DNA of 64,000 nucleotides from Leptospira semungkisensis (GCF_004770055.1 NZ_RQEP01000005.1:1-64000), one strand, 5' to 3'; shown: positions 46,312 to 55,796, counted from the stretch's first letter. Numbers and translations are program-made. Notes: generated from the letters alone by a model not told the origin.

Positions 46312-47580
46312 CTATTCCTCTATTTCGAAAAGATGAAGCCCTGACTTTCCTAACTGAGAGATTGCATCGCTTTCAGGGATTGTAGCCCAAAGTCCATTAC
46401 TCGTAAAAACGGAACCTCCAGGTTCCCAGGCAGCTTGGTCGGTATGTAAAGAAGATACTTGGATCGATTTTACAACCATCAAAGAAGGAACTGCCCTAAC
46501 TTCGATCGTGCCACCATGAGCAAACGCGAACAGATATTTTCCAGTATTAGAAAAAACTAAATAACGAGCTCCATGAATAGAATCCATGGTTTGCTGCTCC
46601 AAAGTAGTCAGGTTGGTTTTTACCAACTTGCCTGTTTCATTGCTTAATACCAAAAAGTATTGACTCTCCGGATCGAATGCAGCGCCGTAAGGAGAGACTG
46701 GAATCGGAAAATCTATGACCTTTCCTTTTTTAAGATCCAATACATGGCCTTTCACAAGCTTCTTCAAGGAAAGCTCTGAATATTCGAGTATACCGAGTTT
46801 TGAAAAATCAGAATTAGGAGCGAGCATCGGAGAGGAATAATCCGCGTCGTTGATCTTTTCTACCTGTAAAGAAGCAACCTCATCCACGCTTTTGGACCCG
46901 ATAGAAAAACTCATTACTGATATAGAATTAGGCCATCCTTTCTCATTTCTTTCCTTTTCTATCGTATAGTAAAAGATCTGACGATTCGAATCGATCCCGA
47001 CAGGAATGAGCAAATTTCTGAGCACGGATTTGGATTCTCTCACTCCTCCGCCTCGATTGATATCCACATTCTCGAATTGATTCAATTCCGAGATTGCTTT
47101 GCTCCAAGTGATCTGATTCGAGCCTAGTTCCCAGTTTAGATAGATCGTTCTTTCTTGCGTTCTAGTCTTATCCGAATGGGAAGTATTTCTAAGAAGGATC
47201 CCTGCCCTATTTCCATCATAATACACAAGGGAAGATCTGAATTGAATGTATGTTTTGCCGTTTGGATAGCTTACAACCGGATTCCCGTCAAAGAATATAC
47301 CGAGATTGTTTTGTGCATAATCAGCAATGGGAGGTACTACCGATTGTAATTTCTTCTCTCGTATATCAAAAATATGGAATGTGACCTTATGGCTTGCCAA
47401 TACATCCCAATTTTCATTCTTTTGGCCGACCAGAACGAATCGATTCGAATCTAGTTTCGTAAAGGAATTTGCCCGGTTTTCCGTCTTAAAACTATCTACC
47501 TTTTTAAGAGATTGGGAAGATAGACTAACGCTAAATGTCGCAAAGCTAAGGATAAGAGAAATTACAAACTTACGTCTCAT
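46312..47580 (-). CDS. Exported beta-propeller-like protein
   Basis: A 422-residue protein with a signal peptide ending near SLSSQS. The mature part has repeated strand-rich segments and WD/YVTN-style endings (KTENRANSFTKLDSNRFVLVG, SQYFLVLSNETGKLVK, GKYLFAFAHGGTIEVR), which suggest a beta-propeller in the periplasm or on the surface. No enzyme motif is seen. It converges with the TPR gene and is separated from the EamA gene by about 160 bases. Confidence 0.6.
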   Translation of the reverse strand: MRRKFVISLILSFATFSVSLSSQSLKKVDSFKTENRANSFTKLDSNRFVLVGQKNENWDVLASHKVTFHIFDIREKKLQSVVPPIADYAQNNLGIFFDGNPVVSYPNGKTYIQFRSSLVYYDGNRAGILLRNTSHSDKTRTQERTIYLNWELGSNQITWSKAISELNQFENVDINRGGGVRESKSVLRNLLIPVGIDSNRQIFYYTIEKERNEKGWPNSISVMSFSIGSKSVDEVASLQVEKINDADYSSPMLAPNSDFSKLGILEYSELSLKKLVKGHVLDLKKGKVIDFPIPVSPYGAAFDPESQYFLVLSNETGKLVKTNLTTLEQQTMDSIHGARYLVFSNTGKYLFAFAHGGTIEVRAVPSLMVVKSIQVSSLHTDQAAWEPGGSVFTSNGLWATIPESDAISQLGKSGLHLFEIEE

Positions 47581-47738
47581 AGGTAGAATGTTCTCCGGAA
47601 CATTAACTTAGGAGACGAATTATATGTTAAAATTTTCTAATCAGGCAAAAAATTAATTCTGCGCCCAATGGGCATTCTCTCAAAGAACTCTTCAAAAGAA
47701 GCCCAATACTATCTTATCTTAGACATAAGATCCCTCGC

Positions 47739-48656
47739 TTAGGAGGCTTCTACTTTCTGTTCTATTCTGAACGATCTCAACTTGGCATTCACTATAAAAA
47801 TACCGACGATCACCAAAGAAGCTCCGCTTAGATCAAACACGTTAGGCGATTCTCCCACTACCCACGAGGTGAGCATGGCAACCACTGGGATCAGATTTCC
47901 AAAGATGACTGCCTTGTCCGGGCCGACCGTTTGGATCCCGTAATTCCAGCAGAGATATCCGAGAAAAGTGGTTAAAACTGACATATATAAGATCGCTAAC
48001 CAAGCCGAATTAGGGATGGCCCAGAACTCAATATTCCAATCTCCATTGATCAGAGTTAGGATAAACAATCCAATCGTTCCAAATAAAGCAGTATAAGCAG
48101 TCGTTTGGATGGTAGAAGCTTCCGGAATATATTTCTTCAGTCCGACAGAGTAGAGACTCCAGCAAGTCGCCGCGAGGAGGATGAACAGGATCCCTTCTCC
48201 GTGAAAGGCGTTTGTAAGAGCGTCGATACTTCCGTCGGAAATTACGAGTAAGACTCCTAAGAAAGAAATCAAGGTTCCAAGATAATGTTGGAACTTAAGC
48301 CTTGTCTTTAATAAGAAATAAGAGAAAAAGATCGCGATAGCTGGACTGGTAGCGACTACGATAGCCGCATTCATAGGAGAGGCCTTTTTCATTCCTATAA
48401 AGAAGAAGAAATTAAATCCAAAAACTCCGATGATCCCGAGAAAGATAAATGCGAGTAAACTTCTTCTGTCCACTTTCAGTAACTTTCTGTTAGTTATCAA
48501 CAGAAACAGGAACAACAGAATTGTTGCTAGAACAAAACGCAATGCTCCTGTGAGACTGGGTGAAAAGTAAGACAGTGCTTCCTTTGCCACATGGAATGTA
48601 ACACCAGTGGTCAAAGAGAAATATAGTAGAGAAAGATACGGTTTGATAGATTGCAT
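47739..48656 (-). CDS. EamA/DMT-family transporter (second)
   Basis: A 305-residue membrane protein with ten hydrophobic segments in two EamA repeats (YFSLTTGVTFHVAKEAL, and LFILLAATCWSLYSVGLKKY). It is a likely exporter of small metabolites. It lies 8 bases after the MerR regulator gene, so it is in that operon and is the probable target of its control. AAGGAC precedes the ATG. It is only distantly related to the EamA gene at 8055. Confidence 0.87.
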   Translation of the reverse strand: MQSIKPYLSLLYFSLTTGVTFHVAKEALSYFSPSLTGALRFVLATILLFLFLLITNRKLLKVDRRSLLAFIFLGIIGVFGFNFFFFIGMKKASPMNAAIVVATSPAIAIFFSYFLLKTRLKFQHYLGTLISFLGVLLVISDGSIDALTNAFHGEGILFILLAATCWSLYSVGLKKYIPEASTIQTTAYTALFGTIGLFILTLINGDWNIEFWAIPNSAWLAILYMSVLTTFLGYLCWNYGIQTVGPDKAVIFGNLIPVVAMLTSWVVGESPNVFDLSGASLVIVGIFIVNAKLRSFRIEQKVEAS

Positions 48657-48664
48657 GTTGGTCC

Positions 48665-49063
48665 TTACTCTGTTCCTAAAAGAGTTTCATATTCTTTTAA
48701 TTTCGCTTTTGTGAGCCGGATCATCGCTTCCAGATCCTTTTTCTTTTGATCCAAATTTCCTAAATGAGTCTCTAAGATGCGGATCCTTTTGTTCAGAGGA
48801 GGCTTAAAGTTTTCTCCGCTTTGCACCTTGTCCAGGATACATCCTTCTAAGAAGAATTCCCGAATATCATCCAAAGACATTCCGATCTCTTTCAATGTCT
48901 TGATGCCTTTTAGATGCCGGACTTCCTTCTCCGAATATTTGCGATCCTTTCCATGAATTCTTTCCGGTTTGGAAAGAATGCCCATCTTTTCGTAATAGCG
49001 AAGCGTATGAGGGGTGAAACTTGTAATCTCAGAAATCTCGGATATGCTTAGAAACTTGCTCAC
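48665..49063 (-). CDS. MerR-family transcriptional regulator
   Basis: A 132-residue MerR regulator. The N-terminal winged helix reads SISEISEITSFTPHTLRYYEKMGIL, then DRKYSEKEVRHLKGIKTLKEIGMSLDDIREFF; the C-terminal coiled coil (about residues 85-125) mediates dimer formation. It lacks a metal-binding cysteine cluster typical of MerR/CueR; one cysteine (EGCILD) is in the effector region, as in aldehyde-responsive NmlR/AdhR members. GGAGA precedes the GTG start. A matching operator lies 45 bases upstream. Confidence 0.88.
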   Translation of the reverse strand: MSKFLSISEISEITSFTPHTLRYYEKMGILSKPERIHGKDRKYSEKEVRHLKGIKTLKEIGMSLDDIREFFLEGCILDKVQSGENFKPPLNKRIRILETHLGNLDQKKKDLEAMIRLTKAKLKEYETLLGTE

Positions 49064-49106
49064 TGAAATTCTCCGGGGATCTTTTCAGATCCTTTAGGTC
49101 AGACTC

Positions 49107-49126
49107 ACTTAGAGTTAGCTCTAAGT
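49107..49126. promoter_or_regulatory. MerR-type operator
   Basis: ACTTAGAG-TTAG-CTCTAAGT is a perfect 8-bp inverted repeat with a 4-base spacer. The inner CTTAGAG-N4-CTCTAAG has the 7-4-7 layout of AdhR/NmlR-type MerR operators. It lies 44 bases upstream of the MerR start, where the long spacer of a MerR-controlled promoter would be, so autoregulation of the MerR-EamA operon is likely. Confidence 0.7.
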
Positions 49127-49202
49127 CTAAATTAATCTTAAAAATCGGGAAAATTTCGATCGGTTATTATTGAATATACGTTTATCAGGAGAGAATCTGT
49201 AT

Positions 49203-49769
49203 CTAATCGAAAGGAATAGCTTCGAGCCCGCGCTGCATGCGTTGGTCATTATAAATCTGATGACGATAAAACTGAGGCGACATGGCCGAATCTAAATGGA
49301 ACTTCTCTCTAAATTCAGTCAGGGCCTGATCCGAATTATCGAGTGAGTCTGTAACATTGAAACCGAATTGCGTTAGTAATTCCTGATTTTTATCTAAGTC
49401 TTCTGAAATGGATCGAGACAAAAGATAATCAGCAAGACGAACGGCAATAATCCTGTATTGCCCTTCTAAGTCCAATTCAACTATCGGGGCATCTACGAGT
49501 TTTATGTTAGAAGGTCCGATCCAAAGTCCGATAAATCCATCTTCGTCTTTTCCAATCCAATAGATCAGTCGATTCGTTTCGCTCATGGCAAAAGCGTTGG
49601 CCATAATATCCATGTTCTGACGGTCGTCTTCATTTAAATAGCTCGCATCCGACGGATCTTGCCAAGTCAGATCGTTACATTTTTCAAAGCCTATGTCTGT
49701 CAGGAACTGAGCCAAAACCCCGACTGCATTATTAAGAATTTGTAATTCTATTGAAGCATCTTGGTCCAT
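49203..49769 (-). CDS. Hypothetical soluble protein, possibly SUKH-like
   Basis: A 188-residue soluble acidic protein. The central RLIYWIGKDEDGFIGLWIGPSN followed by VDAPIVELDLEGQYRIIAVRLADYLL recalls the SMI1/KNR4 (SUKH) pattern in which a glycine-and-tryptophan strand precedes a 'D-EGQ' turn and LA-YL helix; many SUKH proteins are immunity proteins against toxins. No toxin gene is next to it, so this is a loose resemblance only. It is a single gene between the MerR operator region and a lipoprotein. Confidence 0.55.
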   Translation of the reverse strand: MDQDASIELQILNNAVGVLAQFLTDIGFEKCNDLTWQDPSDASYLNEDDRQNMDIMANAFAMSETNRLIYWIGKDEDGFIGLWIGPSNIKLVDAPIVELDLEGQYRIIAVRLADYLLSRSISEDLDKNQELLTQFGFNVTDSLDNSDQALTEFREKFHLDSAMSPQFYRHQIYNDQRMQRGLEAIPFD

Positions 49770-50057
49770 GATGAATGCCTAAATAAATAACACCCCCGCT
49801 TGCTCCGAGTTGACTCAATTTTTTTTCGATTCGAATATTTACCTGCAGAGCAAAATCAGATAGAGTCTATCTGATTCATTTGTTTAAAGTACAAACATCT
49901 GCAGAATATTCCGAAGAACTGTACTTTTATTCCTTAAAAAATGTCGTTCATTCCTGAAGAGCTTCAATCGCTTCGATAATGTTTTCAAATTAATCTGAAA
50001 GTCAGTGTTTAACTATTAGAACATGGAAACTAAATGTTTCCGTTAAGGGAAGAAAGA

Positions 50058-50567
50058 ATGATTAAAGATGAATCTGAACCGCTAAATAAGAAACCTAAAC
50101 TAACTGCAAAATCTGGAGTCGGCCTTTTAGTCGCCTTCTTGATTGTCTTTTTAAGCAATTGTGTCTCCACGCAAATTAACGATGAATTTTATCGAATGTA
50201 TCTTACGAGAGAGTTCAATTACCCAAAAGATAAATTGATACAAGCTACACTTGCGGCACTTAGGACTCAAAAAATCGAAGTAGAAAAGGCTGATTTGCAA
50301 AAGGGATTGATTGTAACTGAAAGATATCCATTCTTTAAGCTTACGACGATTTCAGGTAATCAGTATTATGCTTCCGCTCAGTCGCAAGTTGCGACTCACC
50401 AATATTATCTCCTGATAACAGGAGACAAAAAAAGAAGCATGATCCAGGCTACAAGGTACAGACTCTGGAATAATATGGTCGAGCAAACGCATTTAAATGC
50501 GAACTGGGGCAAAGCGAATGTATGGGATCCCTTCTTCAAGGAAATCCAAGACCAATTAGAAGAGTAA
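50058..50567 (+). CDS. Putative lipoprotein of unknown function
   Basis: A 169-residue protein. A long polar N terminus precedes a hydrophobic signal (about residues 20-38) that ends in FLSNC, a lipobox. The mature part has a YPKDKLIQATLAALRTQKIEVEKAD segment typical of small alpha/beta domains and ends in acidic residues. AAGGGAAGAAAG precedes the ATG at 50058, making it a better start than an in-frame ATG eight codons earlier. A strong hairpin follows the stop. No family is recognised. Confidence 0.62.
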   Translation: MIKDESEPLNKKPKLTAKSGVGLLVAFLIVFLSNCVSTQINDEFYRMYLTREFNYPKDKLIQATLAALRTQKIEVEKADLQKGLIVTERYPFFKLTTISGNQYYASAQSQVATHQYYLLITGDKKRSMIQATRYRLWNNMVEQTHLNANWGKANVWDPFFKEIQDQLEE

Positions 50568-50607
50568 AAATATTACCGAACACTGTTACGAGTGAGTAAC
50601 CGATCAA

Positions 50608-50635
50608 AAGGATCTCCAAATCACAGGAGATCCTT
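50608..50635. terminator. Hairpin after the lipoprotein gene
   Basis: AAGGATCTCC and GGAGATCCTT form a perfect 10-bp stem around an 8-base loop, 40 bases past the stop. On the plus strand no T run follows; on the minus strand a CTTTTG does. A terminator is the most likely role. Confidence 0.6.
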
Positions 50636-50783
50636 GCATCAGAAAGAAAAACCCAAGTAACTTATCCCCCTTTATAGAACCTCTGCAGAAAAAGAGGTAA
50701 GATCTTATAATTTCCCACGATATTTTTGGTTGTGGATTATAAGATCAGTCGAATAGATCTTCTGTTTCGATTATTCTCCGTAT

Positions 50784-52235
50784 ATGATCAAAGAACATTT
50801 CGACGTTATCACCGTAGGCGCGGGGCTTTCCGGGATTAGCGCCGGTTACCATCTGCAAAAATTCTGCCCAGGCAAGAAATACGCGATATTGGAAGGAAGA
50901 CCCGATATCGGCGGGACCTGGAGTCTGTTTCAGTATCCGGGAATTCGTTCCGATTCCGATATGTTCACACTCGGTTATTCTTTTCGTCCTTGGAAAGAAG
51001 CCAAAGCAATCGCAGACGGACCTTCCATCCTGAAATATGTTCGAGATACAGCTAGAGAGTTCGGGATCGATAAGAATATCCGCTTCGAACATAAGGTATT
51101 GTCCGCGTCCTGGTCCGATAAGGATTTGCAATGGATTCTCGAAATAGAAGTCGGTCCCAAAAAAGAAAAGAGAACGTATACAGCAAACTTTCTCTATATT
51201 TGCAGCGGATATTATAATTATGAGAAGGGGTTCACTCCCAATTTTCCAGGAATCGAAAAATTCAAGGGTAAGTTAATCCATCCGCAGCATTGGCCAAAGG
51301 ACTTGGATTATAGAGGAAAGAAAGTGGTCGTGATCGGCAGCGGCGCGACTGCAGTGACTCTTGTTCCTTCTATGGCGGATCAGACCGAGCATATAACGAT
51401 GCTGCAAAGATCTCCTACATATATTACTAGTCTTCCATCCAAAGATATCGTAGCGGATATTCTCAGATACTTTCTGCCTGCGAAATTAGCTCACCATATC
51501 ACACGAATTAAGAATATTCTAATACAGATCTGGTTCTATCAACTCTGCAAAAGATCTCCCAATCTAGCGAAGTGGTTGATCCGAGCCAGATTAAAGATGG
51601 CTCTTCCAAAAGGCTACGATATAGATACTCATTTCAAACCTAGCTACCAGCCTTGGGACCAAAGGGTCTGTTTAGTTCCGGATTCGGATCTGTTCAAGTC
51701 TATCTCGAAAGGCAAGGCGTCGATTGTTACCGATCAGATCGAAGGTTTTACTTCTCATGGTATCAAACTACGATCCGGAAAGGAGCTCGAGGCAGATATT
51801 ATCGTAACTGCAACCGGTTTGGATTTAGTAGCGGTAGGTGGAATTCGCTTAGTCGTAAACGGATCTCCAATAGAGATTTCCAAATTGTATACGTTTAAGG
51901 GTTTGATGCTTAGCGATGTCCCTAACTTTGCATTTTGCGTAGGATATACGAATGCTTCTTGGACCTTAAGAGCAGATCTGACTTCTACCTACGTGGCTCG
52001 TCTCTTGAATCACATGGATTCCAAAGGGTTTACTAAATGTGTTCCACTTTGTGACGAATCCAAGATGGAAAGAGAACCCATCTTAGATCTAAACTCAGGT
52101 TATATACAGAGATCTATAGATAAATTCCCGATGAGAGGAGCTCACAGGCCTTGGAGATTCCATCAGAATTATCTAATGGATCTTTTTGATATTAATTTCG
52201 CAAATATTAAAGATTCTAATCTTTCTTTCAGATAG
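50784..52235 (+). CDS. Flavin-containing (Baeyer-Villiger-type) monooxygenase
   Basis: A 483-residue FAD/NADPH oxygenase. The first Rossmann motif is VGAGLSGISAGYHL, then EGRPDIGGTWSLFQYPGIRSDSD, typical of Baeyer-Villiger monooxygenases. FKGKLIHPQHWPKD fits their fingerprint FxGxxxHxxxWP. The second dinucleotide motif is VVVIGSGATAVTLVPSM. It would use NADPH and oxygen to convert ketones to esters, or hydroxylate related compounds; the substrate is unknown. It is followed after 39 bases by an SDR gene, suggesting a short catabolic or detoxification unit. Confidence 0.88.
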   Translation: MIKEHFDVITVGAGLSGISAGYHLQKFCPGKKYAILEGRPDIGGTWSLFQYPGIRSDSDMFTLGYSFRPWKEAKAIADGPSILKYVRDTAREFGIDKNIRFEHKVLSASWSDKDLQWILEIEVGPKKEKRTYTANFLYICSGYYNYEKGFTPNFPGIEKFKGKLIHPQHWPKDLDYRGKKVVVIGSGATAVTLVPSMADQTEHITMLQRSPTYITSLPSKDIVADILRYFLPAKLAHHITRIKNILIQIWFYQLCKRSPNLAKWLIRARLKMALPKGYDIDTHFKPSYQPWDQRVCLVPDSDLFKSISKGKASIVTDQIEGFTSHGIKLRSGKELEADIIVTATGLDLVAVGGIRLVVNGSPIEISKLYTFKGLMLSDVPNFAFCVGYTNASWTLRADLTSTYVARLLNHMDSKGFTKCVPLCDESKMEREPILDLNSGYIQRSIDKFPMRGAHRPWRFHQNYLMDLFDINFANIKDSNLSFR

Positions 52236-52274
52236 ATCAAAAACAAACTTACAAGAAGCAAAAAGGAGAACTGG

Positions 52275-53117
52275 ATGAAGAGTTTTAAAAATAAAGTAGC
52301 CGCTATCACGGGGGCAGGCTCAGGAATGGGAAGAGAATTAGCGATCCAACTCGCGGAGCAAGGTTGCAATCTTGCTCTATCTGATGTGAACGAATCAGGC
52401 CTCGCGGAGACGATCCAGATCATCAAGAACCAAGGCAAGAATAACGTAACTATTACCAGTCAAAAGCTGGACGTATCGGATCGCGCCGCAGTTTTTCAAT
52501 GGGCATCTCAAGTATCCAAAGATCACAACCAAGTAAATCTTATCTTCAATAATGCAGGGATCGCTTTCGGTTCCACGATAGAAGGATTTGAAGAAAAGGA
52601 TTTCAAGAGAGTCATCGATATCAATTTTTGGGGAGTAGTGCACGGAACTCAGGCCTTTCTTCCTTATTTAAAAGCAAGCGGAGAAGGTCATATCATCAAT
52701 ACTTCGAGCGTATTCGGTATTATTGCAGTGCCTGGAACTTCTGCTTATAATTCTTCTAAATTTGCAGTGAGAGGATTTACGGAAACACTCAGACAAGAGT
52801 TGGATGTGATGAAATGCGGTGTGTCTGCAACCAGCGTGCATCCGGGAGGAATCCAAACTGCGATCGCTAAGAGTTCTCAAACCAACGAGAGTGTAAGATC
52901 TCTAGGCTTAGATCCGATTACCGCAAAAGATAAGATGTCCGCTCAATTCATTACGACTGCAAAGAAAGCGGCATCCGTAATCTTAAAAGGCGTCAGAAAG
53001 AATTCTCGTAGAGTTCTAATCGGACCGGATGCAACCTTTGTAGATCTAATGCAAAGGATATTTCCGAGCTTTTATCAAATGCTGGTTGGCGGCTTACTCT
53101 TAAGAAGAATGCGATAA
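52275..53117 (+). CDS. Short-chain dehydrogenase/reductase
   Basis: A 280-residue SDR. The cofactor loop is ITGAGSGMGRELA near residues 11-23, followed by LSDVNE. FNNAGIA precedes the active-site serine in INTSSVFG and the YNSSK motif (Tyr, Lys) near residue 157, and the HPGGIQT block is typical. It oxidises or reduces alcohols and ketones, a natural partner for the monooxygenase encoded 39 bases upstream. AAAAGGAGAA precedes the ATG. Its end overlaps the convergent PhlG-like gene by 18 bases. Confidence 0.9.
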   Translation: MKSFKNKVAAITGAGSGMGRELAIQLAEQGCNLALSDVNESGLAETIQIIKNQGKNNVTITSQKLDVSDRAAVFQWASQVSKDHNQVNLIFNNAGIAFGSTIEGFEEKDFKRVIDINFWGVVHGTQAFLPYLKASGEGHIINTSSVFGIIAVPGTSAYNSSKFAVRGFTETLRQELDVMKCGVSATSVHPGGIQTAIAKSSQTNESVRSLGLDPITAKDKMSAQFITTAKKAASVILKGVRKNSRRVLIGPDATFVDLMQRIFPSFYQMLVGGLLLRRMR

Positions 53118-53807
53118 CGAAGGTAGGAAGCCTGCCAATATACTCATTTCTTCAAAACAATGAATTTGTAAATGCTTAGCAGTCGAACGACGCATGGCCG
53201 CGAAGCGGATCATAGGCAAGTTAGCCAGCCACGCGAGTCTGAATATGCTAAACTTACTTCCTCGGCCTGCAATATGGCCGAGCCAAAAGCGAGAACGCAT
53301 TTCAACTCCCTCTGCTGTTTGCGAAACTGCATGGCATAGAAGGCCGAAATTCACAGGCATATTAAGATCACCGACTAACGCACAGGCGACAAAGCGATCC
53401 TTGTCATTCGGATCCGAACCGAAAAATATTTTCGGATCCACAAAATTGATCCTGAGCTTCATCAAGCTAGGACCTATATATTCATGCACAAGGTGACTCG
53501 CACCTACCAAAATCCCTGGTTGTTTCGCTTCCCAATCCATCCAAACATGAGCCTTGGGATGCCAACGTTTATAATCTTCTGTAGTCCGGAGATATTCTGC
53601 GAACCAGAGTCTTACCATATCAGGAGACACTCCAGGCATTGGCGTGCGCACGGAGACTTGGAATGTTCCGTTAGAAAGTCTTTCCACTGCCGTTTCAAAT
53701 TCTCCGCTGAGAAGATCGTCCAATCGGCGAGGTTTTGAGAAGAATAGTAACCCAAAGTTTACTGCCAGCAACAACGCCACTAATCCGAGGAGCACAAACA
53801 ATTCCAT
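53100..53807 (-). CDS. DAPG-hydrolase (PhlG)-like protein with membrane anchor
   Basis: A 235-residue protein with one N-terminal membrane segment (residues 3-22). The rest resembles the PhlG/2,4-diacetylphloroglucinol hydrolase fold: MVRLWFAEYLRTTEDYKRWHPKAHVW, GASHLVHEYIG, ALVGDLNMPVNFGLLCHAV and a late RFWLGHIAG. Histidines and glutamates in these blocks could bind zinc, as in PhlG, which cleaves a C-C bond beside a ketone. The convergent neighbours are a Baeyer-Villiger oxygenase and an SDR, both ketone-linked, so a joint pathway is possible. Confidence 0.62.
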   Translation of the reverse strand: MELFVLLGLVALLLAVNFGLLFFSKPRRLDDLLSGEFETAVERLSNGTFQVSVRTPMPGVSPDMVRLWFAEYLRTTEDYKRWHPKAHVWMDWEAKQPGILVGASHLVHEYIGPSLMKLRINFVDPKIFFGSDPNDKDRFVACALVGDLNMPVNFGLLCHAVSQTAEGVEMRSRFWLGHIAGRGSKFSIFRLAWLANLPMIRFAAMRRSTAKHLQIHCFEEMSILAGFLPSLSHSS

Positions 53808-53954
53808 AGAACGACTGTGGGTGATTTCCTATAAAATGTCAACAAATTAGATCATGTTCTAATTTAACTTTCTCACGTCGAAGCCGTTTAGCATAACAAT
53901 AAGCGGCTTACTTTCCGAACCCTTTGGGCCAGGGCAATAGATTGCATTGAGATT

Positions 53955-54260
53955 ATGTTTCCTGTATGGTACGAAGATCTTTTCGTATTTTACGGAAAGC
54001 TTGCGGCGGATGTTACCTCCCATCTGCCCCAAAAGGCAAATCTCACTCAAATTATTTTCGAGATACTTATGCAAATGAAGAAGGTAGCCTTGGAAAATAT
54101 AAAGCTCCATAAAGAATTTGCAATCTTGTCGCTTACCGACCAAACCTTTGCAACAGCACTTAAGCAAGCAGAGCAAGAACGCATAGGGGCTGAATTACCG
54201 AAGATCATGGAGTATTTCGGGAATCAGATCATTCGTAGGTCGAAAAAATACCCCCATTGA
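53955..54260 (+). pseudogene. Probable fragment of a TetR-type regulator
   Basis: A 101-residue frame that reads like the C-terminal ligand-binding helices of a TetR regulator: FYGKLAADVTSHLPQKANL then IIFEILMQMKKVALENI and TFATALKQAEQERIGAEL. No helix-turn-helix is encoded upstream; the frame is closed by a stop 65 bases before the ATG and other frames show no HTH block. TetR regulators often sit beside monooxygenase/SDR genes, so this could be a decayed regulator. It may instead be a small helical protein. Confidence 0.35.
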
Positions 54261-54382
54261 TCCGTTAGTCGAAATTTTAGACTTGCAAATCTTATCCGAA
54301 CATAGATTAACGATGGATCAATAATTTATTATCTATTAAGCGACTTCTCCTTAAGAGATAAAATCAGCTTAGCGGAGAATTT

Positions 54383-55363
54383 ATGCTCACTTACCTACGT
54401 CGTTTCTTGTGCATTATCTTTTTATCATACTTCATTTTATGCAGTATGCTCTGGCCAAATCAAATTTCGGCTGAGGAATCTAAATCGAAGCAATCTGCCG
54501 GCGTGCAAGTTATCCGACAATTCGGAGACTCAATTACGTATGGCTATGGTTTTGTTGAATGTGCGGGAATACCCGGATTCTGTATGACATATTGGACATA
54601 TAACAGCCGACTCTATCAATGCGCAAGCTGTGCTATTTATTCCTGGGGAGGAGGATATCGCGGGTGGATGACTGAATTAGCATTACAACCTTCGACTCAA
54701 TTTCTTTTTGCAACAGAAGGTTATCAATGCGGAGGATCGTATACTGCTCAATGGGAAACCAATTCCATGTCACACGACGGATACCCCGGCTTCCGCACAG
54801 ATCAATTAGTGCCGTTAGCTTTGCTTCCAAGTAACGCGTCAATCACACTGGTTCATGCCGGAACAAATGATTTTGTACAAGGTAAATCCGTCTCCTCAGC
54901 AGAAACGAATCTGACTCAGATCGTACAAAATTTGATCGCACAAAATGCAAAGACCAAGATCTATGTAGCACAAATTGTTCGTTTCGTGAAACCTGCGTCC
55001 ACTTGCATTGGATGCGCAGACCATAGCGTCTTAAACCCACTCGTCAAACAATACAACGACTGGATCCAAAACACTCTGGCAAATAACTTTCCAAAGCAAG
55101 TCGTAGTAGTGAACATGTATGATTCACTTCAAACGCAAACGGATTATTCTCCCGATGGAGTCCATCCAGGTATGGTCGGATACCAAAAAATGGCCTGCTC
55201 TTGGATTCGTGCGATCAAACAAATGCCTTCCTCACCTTCGGATCCATGCAATGGCTTCTCCTTTGGCGAAAAGAAAAAGCAAAAAGTACCTTCTGAATCA
55301 GAGCTACAAAAGTCAATGCCCCCTTCGGAGCTCATAAACCGAATTATGCAAGGAAAGTCATAG
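54383..55363 (+). CDS. Exported SGNH/GDSL hydrolase
   Basis: A 326-residue protein with a signal peptide (about residues 8-30). The SGNH hydrolase domain has block I FGDSITYGYGF with the nucleophilic serine near residue 56, a GTND block (LVHAGTNDFVQG), and block V SPDGVHPGMVGY with the Asp-x2-His pair. A cysteine-rich insertion follows block I (CAGIPGFC, CASCAIYS). The family contains esterases and lipases acting on lipids or sugar acetyl groups. GCGGAGAA precedes the ATG. It is followed by a small acidic gene. Confidence 0.85.
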   Translation: MLTYLRRFLCIIFLSYFILCSMLWPNQISAEESKSKQSAGVQVIRQFGDSITYGYGFVECAGIPGFCMTYWTYNSRLYQCASCAIYSWGGGYRGWMTELALQPSTQFLFATEGYQCGGSYTAQWETNSMSHDGYPGFRTDQLVPLALLPSNASITLVHAGTNDFVQGKSVSSAETNLTQIVQNLIAQNAKTKIYVAQIVRFVKPASTCIGCADHSVLNPLVKQYNDWIQNTLANNFPKQVVVVNMYDSLQTQTDYSPDGVHPGMVGYQKMACSWIRAIKQMPSSPSDPCNGFSFGEKKKQKVPSESELQKSMPPSELINRIMQGKS

Positions 55364-55407
55364 AATGTTTCAGGGCTCTAATTTACAGCCCATTGATCGC
55401 AATTAAA

Positions 55408-55770
55408 ATGCCATCCCAAAAAAGAGAAACATCGTACGACTACGTTTGTTTCAGTGAACTGCTGTACGAATATGATAAGCCAAAAGAGACGGAAAAGAAG
55501 ATCAAGAGAAGATTGAAATACTATGAGTTAGGAGATTATGACCAAGACCGAGTAGATACAATCCGGAAATTAAAGAACGATCTAAGCGAAGAAATACAAA
55601 AGAATAGTGGCTCAAAATACTATCTGGGTTCAAAAGAAATATATGCGGCCTTGAATGATTTTGATTTCGATCTGCTACTGAAAGACTTTCAATTAAAATA
55701 TCAAAGGATAAGCAAGGATGATATGAGTTCCATCCTGCTTATCGCAATTTATACTTACTATCTTCGTTAA
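55408..55770 (+). CDS. Small hypothetical protein
   Basis: A 120-residue soluble protein, Lys-, Asp- and Tyr-rich, predicted helical (SYDYVCFSELLYEYDKPKETEKKIKRRLKYYEL, then SSILLIAIYTYYLR). No family is recognised. The ATG at 55408 is preferred to a TTG five codons earlier. It follows the SGNH hydrolase gene by about 45 bases on the same strand. Confidence 0.5.
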   Translation: MPSQKRETSYDYVCFSELLYEYDKPKETEKKIKRRLKYYELGDYDQDRVDTIRKLKNDLSEEIQKNSGSKYYLGSKEIYAALNDFDFDLLLKDFQLKYQRISKDDMSSILLIAIYTYYLR

Positions 55771-55796
55771 TCTCTTAGATAAGAAGCCTTAGATAC

